Shown here in pieces: positions 62,886 through 64,000 of a stretch of DNA of 64,000 nt (its first letter is position 1; the number at the start of each line of letters is the position of its first letter). The position numbers were made by a program, and so were the translations under genes. This DNA is from Phocoena phocoena. Taxonomy: Eukaryota; Chordata; Mammalia; Artiodactyla; Phocoenidae. The notes under the pieces are model-generated. The model saw only the letters and a program-made list of their open reading frames with translations, searched no databases and had not been told where the DNA came from. Where the stretch lies: contig NW_027077441.1 of NCBI RefSeq assembly GCF_963924675.1, forward strand, positions 62,001 to 126,000, given 5' to 3'.

Positions 62886-64000
62886 TTCAGTTCATGTGTA
62901 GTCAAGTTTACATTCCGTGTATTCGTGATATCTTATGATGTTTCTTTTTCTGTGTGACGTAGTTCACGTAGAATCACCGTACCTGCATCCACTCACTATG
63001 CCGCTATGGGCCTGATGACACAGATTTCATTGCTGAGTGATATTGCATTGTACGTACGTGCCACAAGTTCTTTATCCATTTTTTGCTTTCTGGGATATTT
63101 ACCTGATACTGTAGACGAGCTTCTTGTGAACACAGCCGTCTCAAATATTGGGGTGGCTGTCTGTTTTTGATTTTAATTTCCGTAAGCTATAGGACCATAA
63201 GTGGAAGTGCCATAGGCTGTGTTGCTTTGTTTCTTTCGTGTTTCAGGAAACACCATACACTTCTCCAGGGTGGCTGCTGGCAATTTACATCCTGCCAATC
63301 AGCATAACAAGGCTCCCTGTTCTCCATATCCTGTCCTACCTTTCTGGATTTTACACTTTTTTCAGATGGCCCTTTTGCCAGGGGGGCAGTGAGACTTCAT
63401 TGTAGTGCAGATTTCATTTTCAGGCTTGCTTGGTTGGCCAAAAAGTGCGTATGCGTTTTTTCCTGAATATATTCAGGAAAAAACGCATACGCCCTTTTTG
63501 GCCAAGTGCATCATTGTCGACGTTCTGACTCTTTTCCTATGCTTTCAGGGCAATTCCAGTCTACCCCCGGAAATCGTTTTCCTGAAATTCTGCCCCGCTT
63601 TCAAGTCCCCTTCGCAGGCTTACTTCAATATATTTTTGGAGGATAGCTGTCATTTATAACTCTGCAGGTTTGTGAATTACAGTGCCCCTGAGCTCCTTTC
63701 TTCAACCCGCTTTCTTGTGAGCTGGGCACAAAACCGCAGGATTGCTTCAGGCCCTAATCTGTTTCCGGCAGGGCACGCTGAGCCTTTGGTTAATTCGTCT
63801 TCCTGGTGGGAAATGAGCGTTACATTTGCCCGTGCAGACACCTACAGCTAGTCTCTCATTGGTTCTCCCTATTCCTGTTCATTTTGCACAGAAATTGCAA
63901 GCTGTGCCAAAGAGGAGGTTAAAGGCACTGACTCTCCAAGCGGGGAGAGTGTTAGTGAAGCATCTGGAATGGTGAACCCGAGGACCAGGATACGAAAACT
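62886..64000 (+). repeat. Satellite monomer 37 (type B, partial)
   Basis: The first 1,115 bp of a B unit, cut by the window end. Shares the altered palindrome (63,434-63,505), TTCATTTTCAGG, CTGACTCTTTTCC, CAACCCGCTT, AATTCGTCTTCC and GTTAGTGAAGC with monomer 31. Private CCCCCGGAAATCG. Confidence 0.95.
63434..63505. repeat. 72-bp palindrome with one mismatch (monomer 37)
   Basis: It has the same G-to-T change as monomers 24 and 31, here at 63,446, within a haplotype block shared with monomer 31. Confidence 0.93.

Larger units (their letters stand above)
1..64000 (+). repeat. Tandem satellite array, ~1,747-bp unit, A/B dimeric higher-order repeat
   Basis: Motifs such as TTCAGTTCATGTG and the central 72-bp palindrome recur every 1,747 bp (occasionally 1,744-1,746) in one orientation across the window, giving 36 full units and one partial unit. 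Type A is marked by GTATTAGTG, CCTGTTACTG, CTTATGTGTTTC, CAAACAGG, GTGGTCAAT, TTTCGGCCG, TATTGGGCTT and ATGCAGCACC. Type B is marked by GTATTCGTG, CCTGATACTG, CTTTCGTGTTTC, CAAAGAGG, GTGTTAAAT, TTTATGCCG, TATTTGGCTT and ATGAAGCACC. A and B alternate for most of the array, so the real period is 3,494 bp. No unique DNA, transposon or gene interrupts it. This is the organisation of a satellite or macrosatellite locus; centromeric, pericentromeric, subtelomeric or sex-chromosome location cannot be told from the sequence. Confidence 0.97.

Noticed and set aside
1..64000. CRISPR-like array because of regular repeats
   Set aside because: The repeat is the whole 1.75-kb unit with no unique spacers between copies; this is a satellite array.

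Overview
The whole window is one uninterrupted, head-to-tail satellite (macrosatellite) array. A unit of about 1,747 bp repeats from the first base to the last: 36 full monomers plus a partial 37th (62,886-64,000). I find no protein-coding gene, rRNA, tRNA, CRISPR array, transposon insertion or unique flanking DNA, and neither edge of the array is in the window. Open frames are short (103 codons at most), recur in step with the repeat, often begin at GTG, and change or close between copies as expected of non-coding DNA. Unit length, long homogeneous array, moderate CpG depletion and CpG-transition variants fit a vertebrate, probably mammalian, heterochromatic satellite. A whale or dolphin is a possible source, because I recall a common cetacean satellite with a unit near 1.75 kb, but I could compare length only, so the species is open.

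Layout. For reference each monomer starts at the motif TTCAGTTCATGTG (positions 1, 1745, 3492, 5239 and so on). Two main monomer types, A and B, differ at roughly 50 hand-counted positions and mostly alternate, giving a dimeric higher-order repeat of 3,494 bp. Positions 1-8,730 are different: two further variant types (here C and D) occur and monomers 1, 2, 4 and 5 are mosaics, so this part is either nearer an array edge or an older domain. From 8,731 to the end the A/B dimer dominates, interrupted by four hybrid monomers that change the A/B phase: two A-to-B hybrids (monomers 14 and 19) and two B-to-A hybrids (23 and 26). Monomer 34 carries an internal B-type tract in an A monomer, like a gene-conversion patch.

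The outstanding feature is a spacerless 72-bp inverted repeat (two 36-bp arms) in every monomer. It is perfect in 31 of 37 copies and has one mismatch in the other six. It lies in a block of about 304 bp with no fixed A/B difference, although the rest of the unit differs by roughly 2.5-4%. Candidate explanations are conserved dyad or cruciform function (for example in centromeric chromatin, as no intact CENP-B box was seen), a hairpin RNA source, or a recombination and conversion hotspot. These functional readings are inference; the palindrome, its copy number and its position are directly visible.
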